This document shows positions 9,767-17,746 of a stretch of DNA of 64,000 nucleotides, in pieces; the stretch's first letter is position 1; each line of letters starts with the position of its first letter. The notes under the pieces are model-generated. The model did no database searches, was not told the origin of the DNA, and saw nothing but the letters and a program-made list of their open reading frames with translations. A program made the translations under genes and the position numbers. The stretch spans positions 5,217,001 through 5,281,000 of the forward strand of contig NZ_CP041405.1 in the NCBI RefSeq assembly GCF_007066085.1. Reading direction: 5' to 3'. Source of the DNA: Paenibacillus thiaminolyticus. Lineage in GTDB: Bacteria; Bacillota; Bacilli; Paenibacillales; Paenibacillaceae.

Positions 9767-9783
9767 TGCAACTGATTTGCAAC
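9767..9783 (+). promoter_or_regulatory. TGCAAC direct repeat, candidate activator site before the ABC operon
   Basis: TGCAAC at 9767-9772 and 9778-9783, 11 bases apart, in TGCAACTGATTTGCAACC. TATGAT at 9793-9798 could be the -10 element, which would place the second repeat over the -35 position, as for activators that touch sigma. One base differs from the site at 3494. Confidence 0.6.
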
Positions 9784-9831
9784 CTAACCCTCTTATGATG
9801 AACGGGAATTGAATCGTAAGGGGGTTTTGTC

Positions 9832-11163
9832 GTGTTCAAGCATCATGCTCCATTTCGGCGCATGCCGCGCATGTTCGTGTTCGCTCTGCTTGCATTCATC
9901 CTTCTCGCCGTCTCCGCTTGCGCAAGCGGCGGCGCGGGGCCTGGCAATGGCGGCGCTTCCGGCCAGACGGCTAACGGCGGCGGTTCCGTTGAGGACAAGG
10001 GCAAGGAGGGGCCGGCCGAAGGCGTGGAAGGAGCCGGACAACCGCCTATTCGGATTGGCGTGCTCGCTTCGATGACGGGGGCGCTCGAATCGTATGGCAA
10101 GCAGAGCACGCGTGGATTCGAGCTGGGCATTGATTATGCGACCGGGGGAACGAGAACCGTGGCCGGCCGCAGCATTGAGTTCATCATTGAAGATACGGAG
10201 ACGAAGCCCGATGTGGCTGTCAAGAAAGCGACCAAGCTGCTCGAAACCGATAAAGTCGATTTCCTCGTCGGCTCCTCCAGCTCGGGCGACACGCTTGCCG
10301 TGCTTCCCCTGGCAGAAGAGTATGAGAAGGTGATGGTCGTCGAGCCGGCGGTTGCCGACAGCATCACTGGGGAGCTATGGAACCGGTATGTGTTCCGCAC
10401 AGCGCGCAACTCTTCGCAGGATGCGGTGGCCGGCGCGGCGGCGATAGCGAAGCCGGGCGTCAAGATCGCCACATTCGCTCCCGATGGCGCGTTCGGCCGG
10501 GACGGCATCGCCGCGTTCATAGAGGCGGCGGAGAAGCTGAGGGCGGTCATCGTGGAGGAGCAGTATGCCGATGCCGCGGCGACCGATTTCACGGCGAACA
10601 TTCAGAAGATCGTGAGCGCCAAGCCGGATTATTTGTTCATCGTCTGGGCGGGGGCGAACACGCCCTGGAAGCAGCTGCAGGATATGAAGGTACGGGAGCA
10701 GGGCATTAAAATATCGACCGGCGCGCCGGATATCGCCGCCCTCAAGACGATGCACGAGCTGGAGGGAATGGAAGGATTCTCGGTGTACTATTACACGCTC
10801 CCGGACAATGAGGTCAATCAATGGCTGGTGGAAGAGCATCAGAAGCGGTTCAATAGCGATTTGCCGGATCTGTTCACGCCGGGAGGAATGTCGGCCGCGA
10901 TCGCGATTGTCGAAGCGCTGAAGAAAACCGGAGGCGAGGCGGATACGGACAAATTGATTGCCGCGATGGAAGGAATGAGCTTCGAGTCGCCCAAGGGCAC
11001 CATGACGTTCCGGGCCGAAGATCATCAGGCCTTGCAAACCATATATGCGGTTACATTGAAAAAACGGGACGGGCTCGATTATCCGGAGCCGGTGCTGATT
11101 CGCGAGCTGTCGCCGGAGGAGACGGCTCCGCCGATACGCAACAAACGGCAGCCGGGGAGGTGA
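9832..11163 (+). CDS. Branched-chain-amino-acid-type ABC transporter substrate-binding lipoprotein
   Basis: Binding lipoprotein of the LivJ/periplasmic-binding-fold type I family, 443 residues. The signal peptide ends in a lipobox with LAVSAC and Cys30, followed by a Gly/Ser/Asn linker. The mature part begins PIRIGVLASMTGALESYGKQ, the typical start of this family. GTG start has TAAGGGGG 8 bases upstream. It opens a livJ-G-F-H-M ordered operon. LivJ relatives bind amino acids but also aromatic and other acids. The acyl-CoA ligase and thiolase nearby suggest an organic acid or a small amide as ligand rather than leucine, an inference from context. Confidence 0.9.
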   Translation: MFKHHAPFRRMPRMFVFALLAFILLAVSACASGGAGPGNGGASGQTANGGGSVEDKGKEGPAEGVEGAGQPPIRIGVLASMTGALESYGKQSTRGFELGIDYATGGTRTVAGRSIEFIIEDTETKPDVAVKKATKLLETDKVDFLVGSSSSGDTLAVLPLAEEYEKVMVVEPAVADSITGELWNRYVFRTARNSSQDAVAGAAAIAKPGVKIATFAPDGAFGRDGIAAFIEAAEKLRAVIVEEQYADAAATDFTANIQKIVSAKPDYLFIVWAGANTPWKQLQDMKVREQGIKISTGAPDIAALKTMHELEGMEGFSVYYYTLPDNEVNQWLVEEHQKRFNSDLPDLFTPGGMSAAIAIVEALKKTGGEADTDKLIAAMEGMSFESPKGTMTFRAEDHQALQTIYAVTLKKRDGLDYPEPVLIRELSPEETAPPIRNKRQPGR

Positions 11164-11167
11164 GGGG

Positions 11168-11974
11168 ATGAACGGGACGGGATCCGCTCGTGCCGATGAT
11201 ATTGTATTGGCAACGGACGGGCTGACGATTGCCTTCGGAGGCCATGCGGCCGTCCGGGATGTGAGCCTGAAAATAGAGCGCCATCGCTTCAAGTCCATTA
11301 TCGGGCCGAATGGCGCGGGCAAGACGACGCTGTTCAATCTGCTCAGCGGACAGCTGCGCCCGACGGCCGGGACGATCCGCTTCAACGATCAGGATATCAC
11401 GGCGCTGCCTCCGTTCCGGCGCACCCGCTTGGGAATGGGGCGATCGTTCCAGTTGACGAACGTATTCCCGAATCTGACCGTGCTGGAAAATGTGCGGCTC
11501 GCCGTTCAGTCGCGGCAGGGGGTCCGCCTGAACTGGCATGCATCGCCGAGAGCGTTCCGCCGCTTCGAGGAGGAGGCGCAGCATTGGCTTGACATGGTGC
11601 TGCTCGGCAACCGGTCCGGGGCGATGGCCTCCTATCTCGCGCACGGGGAGAAGCGCAAGCTGGAGCTGGCGATGCTGCTGGCGCTGCAGCCGGAATTGCT
11701 GCTGCTAGACGAGCCGACGGCCGGAATCTCGATTGAAGAAGTCCCTGCCATCCTGGAGGTTATCCGCAAGATGAAGGAGGAAGGCAAGCGCACGATCGTG
11801 CTGATTGAGCACAAGATGGACATGGTGCTCGATCTGTCCGACACGATCGCCGTGCTGTTCGGCGGCCGGCTCCTGGCGGACGGGCGCCCGGAGGAGATTA
11901 TGAGCAACGAGACGGTGCAGGCCGCTTATTTGGGAGGGCTGTATGATGACGCTGCTGCAAGTGCAGGGAATTGA
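11168..11974 (+). CDS. livG: ABC transporter ATP-binding protein, LivG type
   Basis: ATPase of the importer. Walker A GPNGAGKTT near residue 47, a LivG-style signature LAHGEKRKLELAML, and Walker B LLLLDEPTAGIS. The insertion between Q-loop and signature is typical of LivG. It starts 4 bases after the binding-protein stop with GGGAGGTGAGGGG ahead of ATG, and its end overlaps livF by 32 bases. Symbol given by family and position, not by proven substrate. Confidence 0.9.
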   Translation: MNGTGSARADDIVLATDGLTIAFGGHAAVRDVSLKIERHRFKSIIGPNGAGKTTLFNLLSGQLRPTAGTIRFNDQDITALPPFRRTRLGMGRSFQLTNVFPNLTVLENVRLAVQSRQGVRLNWHASPRAFRRFEEEAQHWLDMVLLGNRSGAMASYLAHGEKRKLELAMLLALQPELLLLDEPTAGISIEEVPAILEVIRKMKEEGKRTIVLIEHKMDMVLDLSDTIAVLFGGRLLADGRPEEIMSNETVQAAYLGGLYDDAAASAGN

Positions 11975-12650
11975 GACGCATATCGGGCAATTTCATATTT
12001 TACAAGGCGTGACCTTCGAGGTGAAGGCAGGGGAGATTACGGTTGTGCTCGGAAGGAACGGCGCGGGCAAGACGACCGCCCTCCGCTCGATTATGGGCCT
12101 GAATCCGGTCTCCAGGGGCGAGATACGCTTTCAAGGCGAGCGAATCGAAGCGTTGCCCACACACCGGATAGCGCGCCAGGGCATCGGATATGTTCCGGAG
12201 GATCAGGGGATTTTCCCCGAGCTGACCGTAGGGGAGACGATGCGCATCGCGATGAGGCGCAATGACGCCGAGACGAAGGCGCGGCTCGAATGGGCGCTGG
12301 AGCTGTTCCCGGATTTGCGCGCCTTCTGGGGCCGCAAATCGGGGCTCCTCAGCGGGGGGCAGAAGCAGATGCTGGCCATCTCGAGGGCTTATGTAAATGA
12401 TAATCGGCTGTTGCTTATCGATGAGCCGAGCAAGGGACTGGCTCCGATTATGGTGGAGAAGCTGATGCAGGCCATTGAGCAGATGAAGGCGAAGACGACC
12501 GTGCTGTTGGTGGAGCAGAACTTCATGATGGCCAGCCGTATCGGCGACCGGTACGTCCTGATGGATGAAGGGCGCATCGTCGCCGCAGGAACAATGGCCG
12601 AATTGCGGCAGGACGAAGCGACAAGGCGCAAATATTTGGGCATCGCATAG
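11943..12650 (+). CDS. livF: ABC transporter ATP-binding protein, LivF type
   Basis: Second ATPase of the importer, 235 residues, with Walker A GRNGAGKTT, signature LLSGGQKQMLAISRA and Walker B LLLIDEPSKGLAP. The latter is characteristic of LivF. Start lies inside livG (32-base overlap) behind GGGAGGGCTGT, suggesting translational coupling. Pairs with LivG as a heterodimer beneath the LivH-LivM permeases. Confidence 0.9.
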   Translation: MMTLLQVQGIETHIGQFHILQGVTFEVKAGEITVVLGRNGAGKTTALRSIMGLNPVSRGEIRFQGERIEALPTHRIARQGIGYVPEDQGIFPELTVGETMRIAMRRNDAETKARLEWALELFPDLRAFWGRKSGLLSGGQKQMLAISRAYVNDNRLLLIDEPSKGLAPIMVEKLMQAIEQMKAKTTVLLVEQNFMMASRIGDRYVLMDEGRIVAAGTMAELRQDEATRRKYLGIA

Positions 12651-12679
12651 CCGGCCCGCGGAACGGGGGGATAGGAACA

Positions 12680-13549
12680 TTGAATGGCATTATCAATTTG
12701 CTTGTGAACGGGCTGGCGACGGGAATGCTGATCTTCCTGTTGGCGTCGGGGCTTACGCTTATATTCGGTCTGATGGGCGTGCTGAACTTCGCGCATGGCG
12801 GACTGTTCGCCTGGGGAGCGTACGGCGGAGTATGGGTATATGCCGCGACGGGCTCGTTCGCCGCGGCCGTCATCGGGGCCGTCTTCATGGGCATGCTGAT
12901 CGGCTTGGTCATGGAGCGGCTCGTCATCCGGCCCGTGTACGGCAATCCAATCCAGCAGATACTCGTCACGCTGGGCGCGATGCTCGTCTTGAGCGAGCTG
13001 CTGAAGGTTGCGTTCGGCCCGAATCCGCTCAAGGCCGGCGTTCCGCCGCTGCTGAACGGCAGTTGGGAGCTTGGCGGCATCATTTTCATTAAATACCGCT
13101 TGTTCATTATTGGTGTCGGGGCGATCGTCTTTGCCGGACTGCTGTTCGTGCTGAAGCGGACGACAATCGGCATTATCGTGCGCGCCGGGGTGATGAATCC
13201 CGAGATGGTGCAGGCGCTGGGCATCCCGATCCGCCGCGTGTTTACGCTCGTATTTATGGCGGGAGCCGGCCTTGCGGCCCTTGGGGGCGCGCTCCTCGCG
13301 CCGTATTCCGGGGTGATTTTCGCCGAGATGGGCATGCAATTCGCTATCCTCGCCTTCATCGTCGTCGTCATCGGCGGCATGGGAAGCATTCCGGGCTCCG
13401 CATTGGCGGCGGTGCTCGTCGGTCTCTCAGGCGCCTTCATGGCTTATTACGTGCCGGAGCTGTCGCTTGCCGCCAATATGCTGCTGATGGTCATCGTGCT
13501 GCTCATCAAGCCTTCCGGCTTGTTCGGGGCGAAGGGGGGAGCGGGATGA
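12680..13549 (+). CDS. livH: ABC transporter permease, LivH type
   Basis: Integral membrane protein of 289 residues with about eight hydrophobic helices and the LivH opening NLLVNGLATGMLIFLLASGL. Family-typical GVLNFAHGG and VVIGGMGSIPGS segments are present. TTG start at 12680 has GGGGGGAT about 8 bases upstream. Ends in an ATGA overlap with livM. Confidence 0.9.
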   Translation: MNGIINLLVNGLATGMLIFLLASGLTLIFGLMGVLNFAHGGLFAWGAYGGVWVYAATGSFAAAVIGAVFMGMLIGLVMERLVIRPVYGNPIQQILVTLGAMLVLSELLKVAFGPNPLKAGVPPLLNGSWELGGIIFIKYRLFIIGVGAIVFAGLLFVLKRTTIGIIVRAGVMNPEMVQALGIPIRRVFTLVFMAGAGLAALGGALLAPYSGVIFAEMGMQFAILAFIVVVIGGMGSIPGSALAAVLVGLSGAFMAYYVPELSLAANMLLMVIVLLIKPSGLFGAKGGAG

Positions 13550-14562
13550 GAATGAACCGGATCGGAACGGCCGGGTTCCTGGTGATGGTCACGGCTCTGG
13601 CACTGCTTCCCGTGGTCAATGATTCACGCAGCTTTCTCATCGTCATGACGCAGATTTGCATATTCGCCATTTTTGCCATGAGCTACGATATCCTGCTCGG
13701 GTACACGGGAATTGTATCGTTCGGCCATTGTATGTTTTTCGGTGTCGGGGCCTATGCGAGCGGGATCATGCTGGAGCGGCTCGGTCCTTCCGTCGGGACG
13801 CTCTTCATGTCCGTCCTGGCCGGCATGGTGCTGTCCGCGCTGCTCAGTTATATCGTAGGAATGCTCTCGCTGCGGTTGAAAAGCCACTTTTACGCAATGC
13901 TGACGCTTGCCTTCTCGGGCCTGCTGCTGGTGCTGGCGGAGAAATGGCGGTCGCTGACGAACGGCAATGACGGCTTCACCTTCCCGATCCCGGCCGCAAT
14001 GAAGGACCGGACCGTCCTGTACTTCACTGCGCTGGCCGTGATGGCGGCCATGTTCCTGCTGCTGCGCCGATTTACGCAATCCCCGGTCGGCCGGGTGCTG
14101 CAGGCCATTCGCGAAAATGAGCAGCGAGCCGAGTCGCTCGGTTACGAAATCGTTCATTACAAGGTGATGGCAACCGTGGTCGCCGGTATGGCGGCCAGTC
14201 TGAGCGGGTCGCTGTATGTGCTGACATTGCGGTTCGTCAATACGACAGTCTTCGGGATGGACATGACGCTGAACGCTTTGTTAATGACGATTATCGGCGG
14301 GGTAGGGACATTGTATGGGGCCATCATCGGGGCTTCCCTGATTGAATGGGCGCATCACGGACTATCGGAATTGGCCAAGTTCCACCCGATATTCGAGCGC
14401 TGGATCATTTTCTTCGGCTTATTGTACATCTTGGTCGTGCTGCTGTTCCCATCCGGCATCGTCGGCACGCTGCGCACCTGGATAGGGAGGCGCAGAGGGG
14501 GCCGTCCCGGGCATGACCGGAAGGGGGCTCCCAGGCCTGTGCGGAAGGAGGAAGCCGGATGA
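13546..14562 (+). CDS. livM: ABC transporter permease, LivM type
   Basis: Second permease, 338 residues, with LivM features: YTGIVSFGHCMFFGVGAYA, RVLQAIRENEQRAESLGY (cytoplasmic EAA-like loop) and IIGGVGTLYGAIIGA. The four-base ATGA overlaps at both ends couple it to livH and to the small gene after it. The basic C-terminal tail (RRRGGRPGHDRKG) is longer than usual. Confidence 0.9.
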   Translation: MRMNRIGTAGFLVMVTALALLPVVNDSRSFLIVMTQICIFAIFAMSYDILLGYTGIVSFGHCMFFGVGAYASGIMLERLGPSVGTLFMSVLAGMVLSALLSYIVGMLSLRLKSHFYAMLTLAFSGLLLVLAEKWRSLTNGNDGFTFPIPAAMKDRTVLYFTALAVMAAMFLLLRRFTQSPVGRVLQAIRENEQRAESLGYEIVHYKVMATVVAGMAASLSGSLYVLTLRFVNTTVFGMDMTLNALLMTIIGGVGTLYGAIIGASLIEWAHHGLSELAKFHPIFERWIIFFGLLYILVVLLFPSGIVGTLRTWIGRRRGGRPGHDRKGAPRPVRKEEAG

Positions 14563-14798
14563 TGGAGCACAGCGGCAGGGAAGGCTATGGTCAGCCTGAG
14601 CGGACGAATGGCGGAACGGCGGTCGGCTCCTTCGTCATCCGCTGCCAGACGCGGTTCGATGATGCTTCCGGCGGCGCATGGCGCATACGCGTCACTTATG
14701 TGCAGGGACAAGAAGAACAGACGGTCGCTTCCTGGGAGGAGGCGGTGCTGTTCATGCAGCAGCGAATGAAACGGGGGAACATGCCATATGATCGGTAA
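14559..14798 (+). CDS. Small uncharacterised protein within the ABC/acyl operon
   Basis: A 79-residue frame tied to livM by an ATGA overlap and overlapping the next gene by 11 bases, with GAAGGAGGAAG upstream. The middle reads RCQTRFDDASGGAWRIRVTYVQGQEEQ, then SWEEAVLFMQQRMK, giving an alternating beta pattern and a final helix. No signal peptide or membrane helix and no known motif was recognised. Its tight coupling in the operon supports a real gene; function unknown. Confidence 0.65.
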   Translation: MMEHSGREGYGQPERTNGGTAVGSFVIRCQTRFDDASGGAWRIRVTYVQGQEEQTVASWEEAVLFMQQRMKRGNMPYDR

Positions 14799-15834
14799 CG
14801 GACATGATGCGGCGGACGCGATCCGCTTGCTGGCCACGGGGATCTACATCCCGGAAGGCCGAATGACGAGCGCGGATATCGCGCAGGCGTCCGGCATACC
14901 GCAGGAGATCGTCGAGACGAAGCTCGGCATCAAGCACAAACCGGTTCCCGGGCCGGAGGACCACCCTTGCGAGATGGGGGTGCGGGCGGCACGGCAAGCG
15001 CTGGCCCGGGCGGCGATCGATCCGGGCGAGCTTGATCTTGTCATCTATATTGGCGAGGAGTATAAAGAATATCCGGTATGGACGGCCGCCCTGAAGCTGC
15101 AGGACGATCTGGGCGCCGTCAATGCCTGGGGCTTCGATTTGTCCTCCCGCTGCTGCACGACGTTGATGGCCGTGAAGACGGCGAAGGCGATGATGCAGGG
15201 AGATGCGCGCATCTCGACCGTGCTGCTGGCGGGCGGATACCGCAACGGAGATCTCATTGATTTGTCCGACCCCGATACCCGCTTCATGGCCAATCTCGGC
15301 GCCGGCGGAGGGGCGATGATATTGCGCCGGGGAGCTAGCGCCGCTTATCCGGAAGTGCTGGACACAACTGTGATAACGGACGGCTCCTTCGCCGAGGATG
15401 TCATTATCGCGGCGGGCGGGACTAAGCGGCCGTTGACGGCGGAGCTGATCGCGCAGGGGGAGCCGCGGTTCCGGGTGCCTGATCCCGGCAGGATGAAGAG
15501 CCGGCTGGACGCGGTGTCGATGGCCCGGTTCGCCGAGGTGGTGGAACGCTCCGTTCGCAGCAGCGGCTGGCGTCCGGATGAGATCGATTTTATCGGTCTG
15601 CTCCATATGAAGCGATCCGCCCATGAGGCGGTGCTCCGGGCGCTGGGCATTCCGGCCCGCCAGTCGGTGTATCTGGATGAATTCGGGCATATCGGTCAAT
15701 TCGATCCGATGATATGCATCGAGTTGGGCGTGAAGCAAGGCCTGATTCGCCCGGGTAGCGTAGTGGTGCTGGCTGCGGCGGGCATCGGCTATGCTTGGGG
15801 GGCGCTCACATTGAAATGGGGGGATTCCGTATGA
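14788..15834 (+). CDS. 3-oxoacyl-ACP synthase III-like (thiolase fold) enzyme
   Basis: A 348-residue KAS III-family protein: N-terminal GIYIPEGRMTSADIAQASG, nucleophile Cys within LSSRCCTTLMA at about residues 121-122, and a C-terminal GSVVVLAAAGIGYAWGALTL strand-loop. The canonical FabH His-x-Asn region is altered: LHMKRSAHEAV replaces the usual PHQAN-type motif, and EFGHIGQFDP stands where FabH has the catalytic Asn. This points to a specialised condensing or thioester-handling enzyme rather than housekeeping FabH. ATG start overlaps the preceding gene; the stop overlaps the hydrolase start (ATGA). Confidence 0.85.
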   Translation: MIGNGHDAADAIRLLATGIYIPEGRMTSADIAQASGIPQEIVETKLGIKHKPVPGPEDHPCEMGVRAARQALARAAIDPGELDLVIYIGEEYKEYPVWTAALKLQDDLGAVNAWGFDLSSRCCTTLMAVKTAKAMMQGDARISTVLLAGGYRNGDLIDLSDPDTRFMANLGAGGGAMILRRGASAAYPEVLDTTVITDGSFAEDVIIAAGGTKRPLTAELIAQGEPRFRVPDPGRMKSRLDAVSMARFAEVVERSVRSSGWRPDEIDFIGLLHMKRSAHEAVLRALGIPARQSVYLDEFGHIGQFDPMICIELGVKQGLIRPGSVVVLAAAGIGYAWGALTLKWGDSV

Positions 15835-16751
15835 AGGCAAGGGTCACATTGAAATCAGTCCTGCTGCCCAATGGGGAGACGCTCGGTTACCGTGAACGGG
15901 ATGGCGGGGAGGAGGTCCTGCTGCTCATTCACGGCAATATGAATTCTTCTTACCATTGGGATGTGGCGTTGGAGCGGCTGGACCCCCGCTATAAGCTGTA
16001 CGCAATCGATTTGCGGGGCTTCGGCATCTCGACGTATCATGAACCGATCCGCGCCTTGCGCGACTTGGCCGATGACGTGAAGCTGTTCTCCCGGGAGCTG
16101 GAGCTGGACCGATTGGCGGTCATGGGCTGGTCGACGGGCGGCGGCGTGGCGATGGAACTGGCGGCGGATTGGCCCGAGACGGTGACGAAGCTGATTTTAT
16201 TGGCATCGGTATCGACCCGCGGATATCCGTTCCATGAAGATGGCGGCAGCGGCCTGCCGGATAGGGGCAGACGGATCGTGAGCTATGCGGGCATCGAGGC
16301 GCTGGAGCGCAATCGCTTGATCGCGGCAGCGATCGCACGGGGCGACCGCGTGTTTTTGAAGCGGCTGTATGAAGCGGTCATCTATGACAAGAACCGGCCG
16401 GAGGAAGCCCATTATGAAGCATATCTCGATGATATGCTGACCCAACGCAATCTGATGGACATATATCATGCGTTAAATACGTTCAATGTCAGCATGTTCG
16501 ATCATGAGGCGGCCGCGGGCAGCGGCGCGGTGCGGCGCATTGCAGCCCCCACGCTGGTACTGCGCGGAGATCGGGACATGGTCATCAGCGAGGCGATGGC
16601 GGCAGAGACGCTCGCCGATCTGGGAGAGATCGCCCGGTTCATCCCGCTGAAGGACTGCGGGCACTCCCCGCTGGTCGACGATCCGGCGCAGCTGCTGCAA
16701 GCGGTGGAGGCGTTCCTCGCGGCGGACATCGTCATGCAGCCCGAAGTATGA
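15831..16751 (+). CDS. Alpha/beta-fold hydrolase
   Basis: A 306-residue hydrolase with the oxyanion segment HGNMNSS, nucleophile elbow GWSTGGG (Ser at about residue 102), acid in LRGDRDMVI and catalytic His in CGHSPLVDDP. Start is the ATG of the ATGA overlap with the KAS III-like gene, with GGGGGGATT upstream. Likely an esterase, thioesterase or C-C bond hydrolase serving the same pathway; substrate not readable from sequence. Confidence 0.9.
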   Translation: MKARVTLKSVLLPNGETLGYRERDGGEEVLLLIHGNMNSSYHWDVALERLDPRYKLYAIDLRGFGISTYHEPIRALRDLADDVKLFSRELELDRLAVMGWSTGGGVAMELAADWPETVTKLILLASVSTRGYPFHEDGGSGLPDRGRRIVSYAGIEALERNRLIAAAIARGDRVFLKRLYEAVIYDKNRPEEAHYEAYLDDMLTQRNLMDIYHALNTFNVSMFDHEAAAGSGAVRRIAAPTLVLRGDRDMVISEAMAAETLADLGEIARFIPLKDCGHSPLVDDPAQLLQAVEAFLAADIVMQPEV

Positions 16752-16893
16752 TCGGGGGGGGCGGACCAGGCAGGAGAGGCGGGACATGCGGAACATGCGG
16801 GACATGCGGGCAGGGCGATCTGCCGGACCGCTTGACGGAACCGTCTGAGAGACCGCCGTAGGGAGAGGCAAGGAATCAGACAGGAGGGGGAAC

Positions 16894-17637
16894 ATGAAGG
16901 TTGAGGGCAAGACGGTAATCATTACAGGCGGAGCCAATGGGATTGGCGAAGCGGCCGTGCGGCTGTTCATGGATGCGGGAGCGAATGTCGTCATCGCTGA
17001 TTACAATGAAGAAGCGGGGATGCGGCTCCTGAATGATCTTGGACCGTCCGCAGGGGAGCGTGCGCTCTTCGCTGCATGCAATGTCGCGGATCCGGCCAGC
17101 GTGCAGCAGCTTATGGAGAAGACGCTGGAGCGCTTCGGCGCCATCGAGGTGCTGATTAATAACGCCGGGATCACCCGCGACGCGATGCTGCTGAAAATGT
17201 CGCCGGAACAGTGGCGCGATGTCATCGATGTGAATCTGACCGGCGTATTCTATTGCACTCGGCATGCTGCGCCCCATATGGCGGCTCAAGGACGGGGCAA
17301 GATTATTAACACGGCCTCCATCGTCGGCGTGCAGGGCAATATCGGGCAGACCAACTATGCGGCTGCCAAGGCGGGCGTCATCGGCATGACGAAGACATGG
17401 GCGCGCGAGCTTGGCTACAAAGGCATCAGCGTGAACGCGGTCGCGCCCGGCTTTATCGCGACGGACATGGTGGCGAAGATGCCGGAGAATATTGTCGACG
17501 GCATGCGGAACAAGGTGCCTTTGCGCCGGCTCGGACAACCGGAAGATGTCGCGCAGGTCTATCTGTTCCTTGCGTCCGGCGCCGCGGACTATATTAACGG
17601 AGCCGTCATTGAAGTGAACGGAGGGCTGTCGATCTGA
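16894..17637 (+). CDS. SDR-family 3-oxoacyl reductase (FabG/PhaB-like)
   Basis: A 247-residue NAD(P)H-dependent reductase of 3-oxoacyl thioesters. It shows the cofactor motif GGANGIGEA, NNAGITRDAMLLKM, catalytic Ser in NTASIVG, YAAAK, and PGFIATDMV near the end; all catalytic residues are present. AGGAGGGGG stands 5 bases before ATG. It follows the hydrolase after a 142-base gap holding GACATGCGG short repeats. Likely final member of the acyl island. An acetoacetyl-CoA reductase or a 3-hydroxyacyl dehydrogenase role fits equally. Confidence 0.9.
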   Translation: MKVEGKTVIITGGANGIGEAAVRLFMDAGANVVIADYNEEAGMRLLNDLGPSAGERALFAACNVADPASVQQLMEKTLERFGAIEVLINNAGITRDAMLLKMSPEQWRDVIDVNLTGVFYCTRHAAPHMAAQGRGKIINTASIVGVQGNIGQTNYAAAKAGVIGMTKTWARELGYKGISVNAVAPGFIATDMVAKMPENIVDGMRNKVPLRRLGQPEDVAQVYLFLASGAADYINGAVIEVNGGLSI

Positions 17638-17677
17638 CAAGGGAACGAAGCCCTGCATAGCGGCTCGAGCAAGAAAA

Positions 17678-17721
17678 GGATCTTGGCCAGCCTCGTGAAG
17701 GGCGGCGCAAGATCCTTTTTT
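17678..17721 (+). terminator. Terminator closing the ABC/acyl operon
   Basis: GGATCTTG (17678-17685) pairs with CAAGATCC (17708-17715), followed by TTTTTT. It lies between the SDR gene and the convergent DUF2515 gene. Confidence 0.85.
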
Positions 17722-17746
17722 AAGTTGAAAGCGTTCGCGGCCGAAT

